Below are positions 8,452 to 17,985 of a DNA stretch of 64,000 nucleotides, one piece after another. The notes under the pieces were generated by a model. It was not told the origin of the DNA and did not search any database. It was given only the letters and a program-made list of their open reading frames with translations. The position numbers were made by a program, and so were the translations under genes. The DNA lies in the NCBI GenBank assembly GCA_029262995.1, contig JAJCYH010000022.1:116058-180057 (forward strand). Direction: 5' to 3'. The stretch is from Saprospiraceae bacterium. GTDB lineage: Bacteria > Bacteroidota > Bacteroidia > Chitinophagales > Saprospiraceae. Every line of letters begins with the position of its first letter. Within the stretch, counting starts at the first letter, position 1.

Positions 8452-8763
8452 GGACCTAAATTAATCAAATATTGTAGGTATTTTCCTATGTTTGGTAAGC
8501 TTTTCGAATAGCTTAGCAAATTTCTAAACTTTCTGTGCTTGATTACTTAGTGAAATTGCTTAAGGTCCTATAAAATAGTCATTAGCAAAAGATCAGATCA
8601 AGACCATTTTTATTTATCAGAGAATTGAAAAGGAACTTCTCCTTAGAGATCAATTGAATCCAATGGTTAACCAAAAGCCATCATGATTACTCTTGTGGAA
8701 AATGAAAAGAAAGAATATTAGAAATGATAGCGGTATACCGACCATTTAGAATTAGCTTAATAT
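8452..8763. other. Gene-free 310-bp interval
   Basis: I read all six frames and found no open frame or recognisable protein fragment. A short imperfect palindrome (AAGGAACTTCTCCTT, about 8630) is the only local structure. The interval should hold the promoter of the minus-strand gene that starts at 8451. Confidence 0.4.
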
Positions 8764-9321
8764 TTACAGACGCTCCAGAATAAGTTTAGTTGCCCAAATG
8801 ATTACTATAAATGAAATTGCATTTTTCCATAGGCTTAATTTCAACTTCAAATATTTTACAATTAAATGACCTAAGAGTAATACCATGACTACGATGATTA
8901 ACTGCGCAAGTTCTACGCCTAGATTGAAAGCGAGAAGAGGCAATAGGATTTCGTTATTTCCAAGAATGGCTTTAAAAAAATTCGAAAACCCCATTCCATG
9001 GATCAATCCAAATATCAAAGCGCTAAGATATCGCTCTGATAGTCTATGATATGATTTTAATACGATATTAAATACGGCTGTAAAAAGTATAGTGACCGCG
9101 ATACAAATTTCTATTATTCTGCTATTTACTGAGATTATATCTAGAGAGGAAAGGGCAAGAGTAAGAGAATGTCCAATGGTAAAAGCAGTAGCTAGAATAA
9201 TAACTTTTTTCCAATCTTTTAGTAAAAATGGAACTGTAAGTACAACTATGAATAAGACATGATCAAGACCCTTAGGATCTAGAATATGCTCTAGTCCTAA
9301 TTTGAAATATGAAGAAAACAT
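8764..9321 (-). CDS. HupE/UreJ-family membrane protein
   Basis: 185 residues and about six hydrophobic helices. The family signatures are all present: HILDPKGLDHVLF in the first helix-loop, TIGHSLTLA near residue 48, FGLIHGMGFS near 105 and FNLGVELAQ near 132. The histidine-rich helices resemble those of HupE and UreJ, which are linked to nickel uptake or hydrogenase/urease maturation. In Bacteroidota the short HupE_UreJ_2 form occurs without urease or hydrogenase genes, as here, so a divalent-metal transport role is inferred only. It lies 43 bp from the next minus-strand gene. Confidence 0.85.
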   Translation of the reverse strand: MFSSYFKLGLEHILDPKGLDHVLFIVVLTVPFLLKDWKKVIILATAFTIGHSLTLALSSLDIISVNSRIIEICIAVTILFTAVFNIVLKSYHRLSERYLSALIFGLIHGMGFSNFFKAILGNNEILLPLLAFNLGVELAQLIIVVMVLLLGHLIVKYLKLKLSLWKNAISFIVIIWATKLILERL

Positions 9322-9364
9322 TAATCAGAATTTATAAACAAATATAGCTCTGGTCAATTAAATA

Positions 9365-9685
9365 TTAAAATATACCTTTTATAACTGAGTTGGTAATGCT
9401 TACTATTGCTGCCAATGCAAGAGCCCACCAAAAGTTTTTAACTTTAAAATCTGGTAAAAAATAGTCAGCAATCTGTATGATAATTGCATTTAACAACCAA
9501 TTAAAAATACCGTATGATAATAAGCCCAAGGTTACAAGCTTTAAAAAATTTCCTACAGTTACACTCAAGACAGCAACAACGATAGCTACGATTAGAGCTT
9601 GTATGAAATTTTTAATTTGAACACCTGGCAATAAATATGCACCTAGAAAAAAGGCAACAGAAGAGATTAGAATATTGATAATCAT
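9365..9685 (-). CDS. Phage-holin-4-like (YvlD-type) small membrane protein
   Basis: 106 residues with four hydrophobic helices and the family pattern of a first helix ending LLPGVQIKNF, then LGLLSYGIFNWLLNAIIIQIAD, then FLPDFKVKNFWWALALA. These chromosomal proteins are annotated as phage holin family 4 superfamily but usually are not phage genes; there is no phage context here. The function is unknown; a membrane-stress role is suggested for YvlD relatives. Confidence 0.8.
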   Translation of the reverse strand: MIINILISSVAFFLGAYLLPGVQIKNFIQALIVAIVVAVLSVTVGNFLKLVTLGLLSYGIFNWLLNAIIIQIADYFLPDFKVKNFWWALALAAIVSITNSVIKGIF

Positions 9686-9806
9686 TTTATTTATTTTAAT
9701 TTAAGATACGCATTTCTAGCACATGTAAACGTTTTTGGCATATATTCTTGATAGTAGAAGTATTTTATTGTCTTTAATCGCTGAATAGCTAGAAACTGAA
9801 TTATTC

Positions 9807-10289
9807 CTAGAGCTCAAATAATTCATCAAGATAATATTCGCGGTTGCTTAGATTATATGCCAGAGAACAGTTAGTGGTACCGCTGTTCATAATGCTGGCA
9901 CAAATGCCGTTTTGAAATGAATATTCTTCGTGATCCCTAAGCAGAACACAGTGACCAAGTTCATGAAAGACAACCATCTCTCTATTAAGTTCAGAAGTAT
10001 TATTCCAATAGTTTATATCAACGGTTACATGAGCCAAATGTCTTCCATATTGACAAGTTCCAGCTACATTGTCTTCAGGTATATTTTCAATTACGCCAGT
10101 AATTTCAAGAGCACTTAAATCGTATGCTAATCCTCTTTTATTGGCTTCAGTTTCAAATTTGTTAAAGTAAGCCAGTAGCCTATTATCAACAAGATCATTT
10201 GAGCGATTATCAAAAGGTTCAGCTATGAAAGAGTCTTTTTGGCAGGATGATAAAAATAATATGATAAAGATGAATGAGGATGATCGCAT
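9807..10289 (-). CDS. Lipoprotein with metzincin-like zinc protease signature
   Basis: The signal peptide ends in a lipobox (FLSSC, Cys16), so the protein is lipid-anchored in the envelope. The zinc-binding motif is His109-Glu110-x-x-His113 (FHELGHCVLLRDH). In classical metzincins the third ligand is a His ten residues after the first; here that position is Asp119, as in snapalysins, with His120 next to it. A possible Met-turn is Met134 (SIMNSG). The length of 160 residues is just one small catalytic domain. The substrate is unknown. The gene is upstream of, and in the same direction as, the holin-like gene. Confidence 0.75.
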   Translation of the reverse strand: MRSSSFIFIILFLSSCQKDSFIAEPFDNRSNDLVDNRLLAYFNKFETEANKRGLAYDLSALEITGVIENIPEDNVAGTCQYGRHLAHVTVDINYWNNTSELNREMVVFHELGHCVLLRDHEEYSFQNGICASIMNSGTTNCSLAYNLSNREYYLDELFEL

Positions 10290-10411
10290 ACTATAATATT
10301 TTGATTTATAAAATGTAAAGCAATCATCATACTTATGTGTTTAGTTAAATCTATAACAAGCTTATATTCATCATTAGTATTTTACGAATCAAATTTTTTA
10401 GATATTAATTA

Positions 10412-12787
10412 TTATTTAACAACTGTCATTTTTTCTAAATCTTGCTTTGAGTCTTTATCTAATAATATTTGATAGACTCCTTCTTCAAGTTTCTTAGTAC
10501 GTAATCTTTTCTGATAAGTTCCCTTATTGATATAATCTGCATCAATGATTGTATAGAGATTCTTGCCAGATTTATCATTGACATAGAGCTTTACCCTTCC
10601 TGGAGAACTAATATGAAATTCAATAATTTGAATATCCGTTTCAGGAATAGCACTGACTCTGAGAAAGTCTTCTGGTTCCTTAGCTTTTGCAATGAAATCA
10701 TTTTCTTCTTCCTCCTGATCGGATGATGAATTATTGCAAAGTTCAATGAATGCCTCAAAGTTTGATCCTATATTTGTGTCGAATCCACCTTCAAGATCAA
10801 CCTCTTTACCAGAGACAAACATAACAAGTTGGTTTCCTCCAATAGTATTGGAAGAAGTAATCAAATCTCTAGCACTGAATGTATCCATTACAATTAAGGT
10901 GTCACCAAGATTTAACGTATCACTTATACAATCATTAAATAAATTAGTGACACCCTCACAAATACAATCAGAATTTATGACATCATATATAGTTGATGGG
11001 TTACCATCATCACAAGGCTGACCTAAGTTAGGGCAATACTCTGCGTTGATTAATAGTTTGCCAAATCCTCGACATGGAATAATAGCAGGATCATCTAGAC
11101 AGGTTATCAAGACATATCTTGCATCTATACCACCGAAATCAGGACCCGCAAATCCAGAGTAATCAGAGCTTCCATCGGCTAAATTCCAGTTGTAAACACC
11201 CAATTCTGTCCAAGCAGCACCATCAAGAGAATAATCTATAGCCACCGTTTCAAAACCTTGATCAGTATTACCATTTTCATTATAATTCCAAATGTGTGAT
11301 GTATACATTATAAACTTTTGACCGAAGTTATATTTTATCCAATGACTTACTGGTCTTGCATTGTTGGGATTTGTAGTAGTACCGCAGGAAAGCCAATTAT
11401 TATCGGCTCTATTGTCTATTTGATCTGTCAAATCACATTTTGCAAATGCAGAATAGCTAGCAAGAGGATCATTACAATCTGTTCCTGAACATGGGATACC
11501 TACACAATCACAATTGCCATCATAAGCATCATTATTGGTAAATGCATCTCCATCATCACATGGTACTCCTTGAGGTATGCAAGCAAGAGTACAGGCATAA
11601 TCAAAAAGATAAAATTCTGGAATTCTTTTCCAAGTATTGCTTTGTGTAAATGGAGTTTGCCAGAAGACACTATAATGTTCAGTATAACTTCCTTCCTTAT
11701 GATTTAATTCGACATAATAATATTTATCTTTTTCAAGCATCAGCGGACCTGTAGTCTGATAAATGTATTTATCATGCTCAGTAGGATCAGTAGAGCCTGT
11801 TACAAGTATTTGGTGTGCTTGTTTGTTGGCAGGGTCTTCATCTGAACTTATAAAAAATATACAATCATTGTTTCCAGTTATATTAAACTTGTAGTTTCCT
11901 GTAACAGGAACCGTTAAGTAGGCCTGTATTAAATAACCAGTACTGTCAATTGTATTTTGATATTTTTCCGCTAGATAGTGTAATGTTATTCCTCTGTCTG
12001 GCATGGCAGGAAAATCTGGATTGGTATAAAGGTCATTCAACGCTCCTCCAGGAATAGAATCATAACCATAAGATTTTATTTTAAATCTTTCGCCAATACA
12101 CGGATTGCTTGTATCTTTTTTACCGACGCAATTACAGAAGCCATCTTCCATGTCATCAGAAGTAGTAGAGTCACCATCATCACAAGGTGTATTTCTTTGG
12201 GGGCAACTTGAAGGTAGACAATCTACGCCATTGATAAAATTGTTATTTACAAGCCTCCATTCAGTAGGACTATCATTATCTGTTTTCCACCACAGACTCA
12301 TGTGGTCTCCACCTCCCCCTTCAACATAGATCATTTCAAAATAATAATACTGACCAGACAGTAAGTATATAGAATCAGAAGTTTGTTCTGGATATTTATC
12401 ATGTTCTTCCAAATTGGTATAATTATCAGTATAAGCCTCCAGACTTAAGTTAGTAGGACTATCATCTGAGCTGAGATAAAATCTGGTAACATCATCTCCG
12501 GTCACATTAAATACTACTGTATCTGATGCAGGAACAGAAATATATCCTGCAATTTTAGCACCCATCAGATTATCAAAATTAATAGGAGATTGTAACTTGT
12601 ACAGCGTTATTGAGAAATCAGGATTTAGAGGATAACTTTCTTCAGCATACAATTCGCCTAATTCATGATCAAAAAGATTTTGCCAGCATTTCCATTTAAC
12701 TTGTCCTGCTTCTCCTACACATATTTGAGCATAAGTACAATTAAAACAAACAAATAAACAGATTATAAAAAATAGAAATTTCATCAT
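10412..12787 (-). CDS. Multidomain surface protein: two PA14-like modules, discoidin domain, T9SS C-terminus
   Basis: 791 residues with a signal peptide (1-21). Two PA14-like modules (about 25-190 and 230-400) share FNVTGDDVTRFYLSSDDSP / FNITGNNDCIFFISSDEDP and HDKYPEQTSDSI / HDKYIYQTTGPL. A discoidin-like (F5/8 type C) domain at about 440-590 contains PVSHWIKYNFGQKF. Each module is followed by a Cys-rich spacer of the form PCDDGD...CxCVG (three copies). The last 80 residues (KLYVNDKSGKNLYTI ... LEEGVYQILLDKD) look like a T9SS sorting domain. Such modules bind carbohydrate. Third gene of an operon with DUF1800 and DUF1501 genes (12 bp gap). Confidence 0.85.
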   Translation of the reverse strand: MMKFLFFIICLFVCFNCTYAQICVGEAGQVKWKCWQNLFDHELGELYAEESYPLNPDFSITLYKLQSPINFDNLMGAKIAGYISVPASDTVVFNVTGDDVTRFYLSSDDSPTNLSLEAYTDNYTNLEEHDKYPEQTSDSIYLLSGQYYYFEMIYVEGGGGDHMSLWWKTDNDSPTEWRLVNNNFINGVDCLPSSCPQRNTPCDDGDSTTSDDMEDGFCNCVGKKDTSNPCIGERFKIKSYGYDSIPGGALNDLYTNPDFPAMPDRGITLHYLAEKYQNTIDSTGYLIQAYLTVPVTGNYKFNITGNNDCIFFISSDEDPANKQAHQILVTGSTDPTEHDKYIYQTTGPLMLEKDKYYYVELNHKEGSYTEHYSVFWQTPFTQSNTWKRIPEFYLFDYACTLACIPQGVPCDDGDAFTNNDAYDGNCDCVGIPCSGTDCNDPLASYSAFAKCDLTDQIDNRADNNWLSCGTTTNPNNARPVSHWIKYNFGQKFIMYTSHIWNYNENGNTDQGFETVAIDYSLDGAAWTELGVYNWNLADGSSDYSGFAGPDFGGIDARYVLITCLDDPAIIPCRGFGKLLINAEYCPNLGQPCDDGNPSTIYDVINSDCICEGVTNLFNDCISDTLNLGDTLIVMDTFSARDLITSSNTIGGNQLVMFVSGKEVDLEGGFDTNIGSNFEAFIELCNNSSSDQEEEENDFIAKAKEPEDFLRVSAIPETDIQIIEFHISSPGRVKLYVNDKSGKNLYTIIDADYINKGTYQKRLRTKKLEEGVYQILLDKDSKQDLEKMTVVK

Positions 12788-12799
12788 GACATATTTTAA

Positions 12800-14266
12800 T
12801 TAACTGAACATTCCAATAGGCATATAATTCGCCGGCGGACTAGCAGGACAGTTAGCTGAATAAAAGTTGCATAAATTAGGAAGTATATAGTCTAGGTCAT
12901 TTGGTGATACACCAAACCATAGAGCAATTTCGGCATAGAATTCATCTACCGATAACTGAGGCAGTATAGCGCCCCTGCTCGACAAGTTCAAAGGATCAGA
13001 AAGTGCCAGTGATGGATAGTCTCCATAGATTTGGTTTCCATTTATAGGTCCTCCCATTATGATTTGATTCCCTCCATAAGCATGATCAGATCCATTTCCA
13101 TTTGACGTTAAAGTTCTTGCAAAGTCAGATATCGTAAAAGTTACCACGTCATCATGTAATCCTAATTCCGTCATGGCATCATTGAATTCTGAAAGCGCAT
13201 TGTCAAGTACAGGTAACATAACTGCTTGATTTCCTAAGACATTATCATGATGATCCCATCCTCCAAATGTTGTAAAGAATATTTGCCTACATGTTCCTAA
13301 ATGACTTCTAACACTCATAATCTCAGCCATCTTTTTAAGATCCTGTGAAAGATTTGTTGCGCTAAAAGTTGTAGATAATGGTGTAATGTTAGCCAATGCA
13401 ACCTTGAATATTTCATTTGATTCCATGGTTTGATTTCCTACGTTTCCGAAAGTTTCCTGGAAAATGTTAGCGTAAGATTGATTAAGCATGCTATTTATTG
13501 CACTGTCTCTTGTAGCATTTAAAAATCCACTATTACTCCACCAAGAAGGAAATTTGTCAAATCCTATGTTTGTTTCGGTAGTTGAATTATCAATACTGTA
13601 TTCTGTAATGGTATTTCCAGCCTGAAATCTATTTTTTCCTGCAAGTGAAATATTCATAGAAATTTCAGGAATGCTATTTAAAGAATGAATCATATCTGCC
13701 ATTCTTCCACCGACACCTACTGCTGATCTGCTTTGTGGTACGCTTGTTTGCCACTGCATGATTTGATCGTTGTGTGAATATAGGCCCAATGGAATTTGCT
13801 TGGTTCCGCTATAAAATTCTGCGGAATCCGTAATAGGTTCTATAAGCGTACCAATATTGGATAAGAAGGCAAGGTCTCCATTATCAAACATGGTTTTAGA
13901 GTTTGGCATTCCTGCATGTACTGCAAAAGTTCTTCCCGCATTGTTATAATTCAAAGGCAATAGCTCTGGTGGATTTGCATTGATATCAAGTGCAAGTGTC
14001 GATCTTGTAGTTTGATAGTCCTGATATTCTGATGTTTCAGTAGGTACCAAGACATTATAGGTATCAGCACCACCAGCCAAAAGTATACATACCATCGCTT
14101 TGTAATTGTTAGGATCACCTATAATATGCGGCCGTGCTGATGCTGTGTTTATCATTCCCAAATTGAGTACAGAAGATAAAAAAGTTGTGGAGCCTAAAGC
14201 TGCACAACTGGCTTCACCTAGGAATTTTCGTCTTGAAATACTTCTTCTTCCTTTTTTATGACACAT
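12800..14266 (-). CDS. DUF1501 family protein with Tat signal
   Basis: 488 residues. The N-terminus carries a twin-arginine motif (Ser11-Arg12-Arg13-Lys-Phe-Leu) before a hydrophobic stretch ending TASA, so it is exported folded. DUF1501 proteins belong to the alkaline-phosphatase/sulfatase-like superfamily. Visible family features include the start of the domain at VCILLAGGADTYNVLVP, TTFGGWDHHDN near residue 335 and FTISDFARTLTSNGNGSDHAYGG near 380. The activity is unknown. DUF1501 is almost always encoded beside DUF1800, as here: its ATG is 9 bp after the DUF1800 stop. Confidence 0.92.
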   Translation of the reverse strand: MCHKKGRRSISRRKFLGEASCAALGSTTFLSSVLNLGMINTASARPHIIGDPNNYKAMVCILLAGGADTYNVLVPTETSEYQDYQTTRSTLALDINANPPELLPLNYNNAGRTFAVHAGMPNSKTMFDNGDLAFLSNIGTLIEPITDSAEFYSGTKQIPLGLYSHNDQIMQWQTSVPQSRSAVGVGGRMADMIHSLNSIPEISMNISLAGKNRFQAGNTITEYSIDNSTTETNIGFDKFPSWWSNSGFLNATRDSAINSMLNQSYANIFQETFGNVGNQTMESNEIFKVALANITPLSTTFSATNLSQDLKKMAEIMSVRSHLGTCRQIFFTTFGGWDHHDNVLGNQAVMLPVLDNALSEFNDAMTELGLHDDVVTFTISDFARTLTSNGNGSDHAYGGNQIIMGGPINGNQIYGDYPSLALSDPLNLSSRGAILPQLSVDEFYAEIALWFGVSPNDLDYILPNLCNFYSANCPASPPANYMPIGMFS

Positions 14267-14275
14267 TGTTTTCTT

Positions 14276-16099
14276 TTATCTGTTGATTAAATATTCCGGT
14301 GAGCACATCACAAAATAAATGGCTAATCTGGCTCTGAATTCAAGGTCTTCAACACCTTCGTCATCAAATTCCTTTAAGGCATCTTTAATTGTATTGACAG
14401 CCACAGTAGAGATTCTACCTTGAGCTAAAATCAAATTAAGACGATCCAACAATATATGGAGCTGACCATCATCAGCAACCAAGGTTTCATCCGATACATC
14501 AAGTGTAGCAATCTCATCGGCATAACCATCATTATCTTCACCACTGAAAAGATCTTCTTCATCCGCTGGATTATCAGATAATACCCATCTGTATAAACCA
14601 TTGACAAACCCAGTTAATGTCTGTGCATTAATTATCTGGAATTCTGGAGCTACCAAGTCAAGAGAATCAATAACACCAATGGGTTGATAGTCCGGTTGGA
14701 AAAAGTTAAATACGCTTGGAGAAGTAAATGGCTTTTGCCCTGTATAATGCTGAACATAGTACATGGAATTTCTATAATTCCCACTCGTAGTGAAAGCATC
14801 AAATGCCTTATTTATTTGTACATACCTTATAAAGGGTTCTCTCATGTGACCAAAAGTGATATCGGCCCCTGACTCACAATCCCGTGCAACAGGGTCCAAA
14901 AGAATTGCTTTAACAACCGCTTCAAGATCTCCCTTAACACCATTTCCATTATCGTTAAAAACATTTGCAATACGCTGGATATATTGAGGACTAGGATTCG
15001 ATGTTACCAATCTCATAATTAAATGTTTGCTAACGTGGGGAGCTACATTCTGATGAGCAAATATATTATCCAAAGCATCAGTAATATCTGCATGACCATC
15101 GACAGGATTTCTGTCTGGAACCTGAAATCCATTAAGGAGATTTTTTACACCTGGTTCATGATAGAAATCAAACATTTGCATGTCAAAAATATAACTGGAA
15201 TCATTTCTAGCGCTCTTAAAAAACTGATCTCTGTCCCACCATGTTAGGCCAGTGAATATCTTTGCGAATTCTGCTATTTCTACATTCGTATAAGTAGGAA
15301 TAGGGTCACCATTGCTATCTAGCTGTCGACTACCATCAGTATTGAGTTCAAATAGACCGATGGTAAAAAGTTGCATGAGTTCTCGAGCATAATTTTCATC
15401 AGGGAAAATACCTTCAGTTGTATCCGATTTTGGATTGTTTAAAAAAGTTAAATACAGTCCCATCGCTGGATGATAAGTAACTTCTTGAAGTATATCTCTA
15501 TAATTGCCAAATGCATTATTCATGAGTATGTCATAGAAATCTGAAAAGGCATAAGCCCTGTTTCCAAAACCAGAAAATCTAGAAATAACTATTAGTTCAC
15601 TCAAGGCAAAAGCAACACGTTGTCTTAGCACATCATCAGATGTCATATGATATTGCCACCAAGCAAAATCCCAAAAAGATATGGATTGAGGTGCATTTGG
15701 ATCATTTAAAGAGTCTCTTCTATAGTTGTGGTATTCATATACTTTGTCAAGCAAACTAAAAGAAATTGGTGTGCTTATCTGATTATCAATCCAATCTTCA
15801 ACCCCCATATCGGCAATAGCTTCAATGTCTTCATAATTATGTCCAAGTGTAGCTTGTGATAAGAATCGTGAAGAAGCATTGAGGTTAGGTAAGAAGCCTG
15901 ATTGAGTTAGTGTATTTATGGCTTGACCTTCTGCTGTCTGGTTGCTTCTTTGGATGGTAGCACCTAGTGTATTTCCTTGGCCCAATACAACAGGCTCAAA
16001 TTGAGAGAATGCCATAGAAACACAACACATAAGTATTATTGGTAAAACGACATACCGAAAAGAAAGAAGTTTATTGTAAAATGAAAGATTAGTTATCAT
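14276..16099 (-). CDS. DUF1800 family exported protein
   Basis: I chose the start at 16099 because it gives a normal Sec signal peptide (a basic start, LPIILMCCVSMAFSQ); the frame is open to 16153. Family features are ASRFLSQATLGHNYEDIE at the start of the mature protein, VAFALSELIVIS, FPDENYARELMQLFTIGL and FTGLTWW in the middle, and KPFTSPSVFNFFQPDYQP near the end. It ends with EYLINR, typical of the family. The biochemical role is not known. It is the first gene of the three-gene secreted-protein operon. Confidence 0.9.
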   Translation of the reverse strand: MITNLSFYNKLLSFRYVVLPIILMCCVSMAFSQFEPVVLGQGNTLGATIQRSNQTAEGQAINTLTQSGFLPNLNASSRFLSQATLGHNYEDIEAIADMGVEDWIDNQISTPISFSLLDKVYEYHNYRRDSLNDPNAPQSISFWDFAWWQYHMTSDDVLRQRVAFALSELIVISRFSGFGNRAYAFSDFYDILMNNAFGNYRDILQEVTYHPAMGLYLTFLNNPKSDTTEGIFPDENYARELMQLFTIGLFELNTDGSRQLDSNGDPIPTYTNVEIAEFAKIFTGLTWWDRDQFFKSARNDSSYIFDMQMFDFYHEPGVKNLLNGFQVPDRNPVDGHADITDALDNIFAHQNVAPHVSKHLIMRLVTSNPSPQYIQRIANVFNDNGNGVKGDLEAVVKAILLDPVARDCESGADITFGHMREPFIRYVQINKAFDAFTTSGNYRNSMYYVQHYTGQKPFTSPSVFNFFQPDYQPIGVIDSLDLVAPEFQIINAQTLTGFVNGLYRWVLSDNPADEEDLFSGEDNDGYADEIATLDVSDETLVADDGQLHILLDRLNLILAQGRISTVAVNTIKDALKEFDDEGVEDLEFRARLAIYFVMCSPEYLINR

Positions 16100-16311
16100 C
16101 CCCTTATACATTGAGAATTGCCTTATAGGCAAACAATTACATGTTAGTAGCATAGCAAGATTGTTTTTAAAAAGGATATTCTCAGTGGGGTGTGGTAAAA
16201 TTAACCAAGACTTGCCAGTATTTTCTAGGTGAAAACACTTAATTATATAAACATACTAACAGTTTTTACCATATCAAAGACAAATATTTTACATTTTAAG
16301 CTTAAATGTTC

Positions 16312-16668
16312 TTATTGATTTGTTGGTTTTATGTCTTTCATGTAGAATAAAAAGAAAATAAAAAATAGGCTAAAATGAAAAATACAGGCACCAAGTTTTA
16401 AAGGGAATAATTCAAAACTTGCAGAAAAGCATACGAAGGAAAGTGCTGCATGGAAAAACATAATTGTAAGAAAAACAAACCTGCTAATCATATCTTCGTT
16501 GCTATGTTTCCACATTATTAAACATATAGTACCAATTGTAAATGCAGCCAAAGCATACATTTTATACAATACTAAATTAGCCTCAGGGAATAAAAAACTT
16601 CCATTAAAGTATATTATTATTGCACCAAGAACTTCTGCTAAACCACTAATTAAAAAAGCCCATTTCAT
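16312..16668 (-). CDS. Small hypothetical membrane protein with four helices
   Basis: 118 residues with four evenly spaced hydrophobic segments (about 3-22, 34-52, 63-82 and 88-110). The four-helix layout resembles DoxX/DUF4345-type proteins, but I see no diagnostic motif. It is divergently transcribed from the TetR gene at 16735 with 66 bp between the start codons, so it is a plausible target of that regulator. Confidence 0.6.
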   Translation of the reverse strand: MKWAFLISGLAEVLGAIIIYFNGSFLFPEANLVLYKMYALAAFTIGTICLIMWKHSNEDMISRFVFLTIMFFHAALSFVCFSASFELFPLKLGACIFHFSLFFIFFLFYMKDIKPTNQ

Positions 16669-16734
16669 ATTGTAATATGTTTTGATGTAATATAATTAAT
16701 TTAGTGAAATGGCATTAAAAAAGGATAAGCACTT

Positions 16735-17403
16735 ATGAGGGACGCTAAAAGGAATATCAAAGAACAAGGGATAATTGCTGCTGCTGAACGTATTTTTTTT
16801 AAAATTGGGTTTTCAAATGCTAAAATGGAAGAAATTGCAGCTGAAGCCGGTATTACCAAAGTTACTTTATATGCCTATTTTAAGAGTAAGGAAAACCTTC
16901 ATTTGGCAGTTACCTACAAAGCCCTTCAATTGCTTATCGCAAAATATTACAGTACAATCTTAGAATACAAATCATTTTCAGGGTTTGAGTCTTGTATGGC
17001 CATCTTCAAATTGTTTATTGAATTTTGTGAAGAGAACTATTTATATTCAGAAGCCCTATTACATTATTTCGCGTTAATCCGTTCTACAGATTTTGGTGAC
17101 AACCAAGAAAAACTGACAGACGGAATACGAGAGAGTGTATATTTTAGAAAACTACAAGACATTCAAAACCTGCCTTTTAAATTAGCAGTCCAAGAAATTA
17201 AAAGGGGCATGGAAGATGGATCTATCAGAAAAGACATTGATCCTATGCTCGCTACACTAACTGCATGGGCAGCATCTTTAGGTTATATCAAAGTAATATC
17301 AGCAGCAGGTAAAAATCTAAAGCCCCTATTTAATGTTGATCTTGAAAAAATGAAACAACTTCAATTACGCAGTGTCAGTGAACTAATACATCTTAAGCAT
17401 TGA
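16735..17403 (+). CDS. TetR/AcrR family transcriptional regulator
   Basis: 222 residues. The N-terminal helix-turn-helix (about 8-55) is typical: IIAAAERIFFKIGFSNAKME, EIAAEAGITKVTLYAYFKSK, ENLHLAV. The C-terminal 160 residues form the ligand-binding and dimerisation part with no recognisable ligand signature. TetR proteins usually repress a neighbouring divergent gene; here that is the four-helix membrane protein at 16312-16668. The 3' end overlaps the convergent flavoprotein gene by 11 bp. Confidence 0.9.
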   Translation: MRDAKRNIKEQGIIAAAERIFFKIGFSNAKMEEIAAEAGITKVTLYAYFKSKENLHLAVTYKALQLLIAKYYSTILEYKSFSGFESCMAIFKLFIEFCEENYLYSEALLHYFALIRSTDFGDNQEKLTDGIRESVYFRKLQDIQNLPFKLAVQEIKRGMEDGSIRKDIDPMLATLTAWAASLGYIKVISAAGKNLKPLFNVDLEKMKQLQLRSVSELIHLKH

Positions 17404-17908
17404 TAAAATTTGTAGCGTATAGATCTAGAGAAAGAATCGACTGTGGTGTAATTTCTCCTTCATTAACAACACTATGTTGATGACCTATATATTGCATTCC
17501 CAGATATTCAGCAGATAGCTCAACAGGAACTTGATAATAATCTTGTAATTCTGGATCATTGCTTACGCTTATCAACCCTAGAGATTTTCCCCTGATTTGT
17601 CTACCCAGTTCTTTATTCCATTTTAGTATATCCGTAATACGGTCCAAGAAAATTTTCATTCTTCCACTTATTGTATACCAGTAAACAGGACTTAACATAA
17701 TCCATTGATCATTATTATAGATGATGTCTTTCATAATAGAAAGGAAGTCATCATTTTTGTTCTTATTATTATAATCAAATGGAGCTATATTACATTGTGA
17801 TAAGTCAATAGAATGCATCCCATATTTTTCTACAAGAAATTTTGTCACCTTAGCACTATCTCCGTCATGCCTAGCACTTCCTTGTATTATCACTGTTGAT
17901 TTGTTCAT
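17393..17908 (-). CDS. Flavodoxin-fold NAD(P)H-dependent FMN reductase-like protein
   Basis: 171 residues with a flavodoxin-like fold. Features are the phosphate loop near the start (VIIQGSARHDGDSAKV), the flavin-contact segment MLSPVYWYTISGRMKIFLDR (about 92-111), and GKSLGLISVSND before the last strand. This pattern is that of the NADPH-dependent FMN reductase/WrbA-like family, which reduces quinones or azo compounds. The physiological substrate is not evident. It is convergent with the TetR gene and stands alone on its strand. Confidence 0.85.
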   Translation of the reverse strand: MNKSTVIIQGSARHDGDSAKVTKFLVEKYGMHSIDLSQCNIAPFDYNNKNKNDDFLSIMKDIIYNNDQWIMLSPVYWYTISGRMKIFLDRITDILKWNKELGRQIRGKSLGLISVSNDPELQDYYQVPVELSAEYLGMQYIGHQHSVVNEGEITPQSILSLDLYATNFINA

Positions 17909-17985
17909 TTTTGGTAGAGTTTAGGATAAGACACTCAATCAGTCCTTAGTTTTTTATAAATTCAATTAATACCTAAATCATAACT

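Noticed and set aside
9365..9685. Prophage signal from a holin-like gene
   Set aside because: No other phage gene is near it, and this family is often chromosomal.
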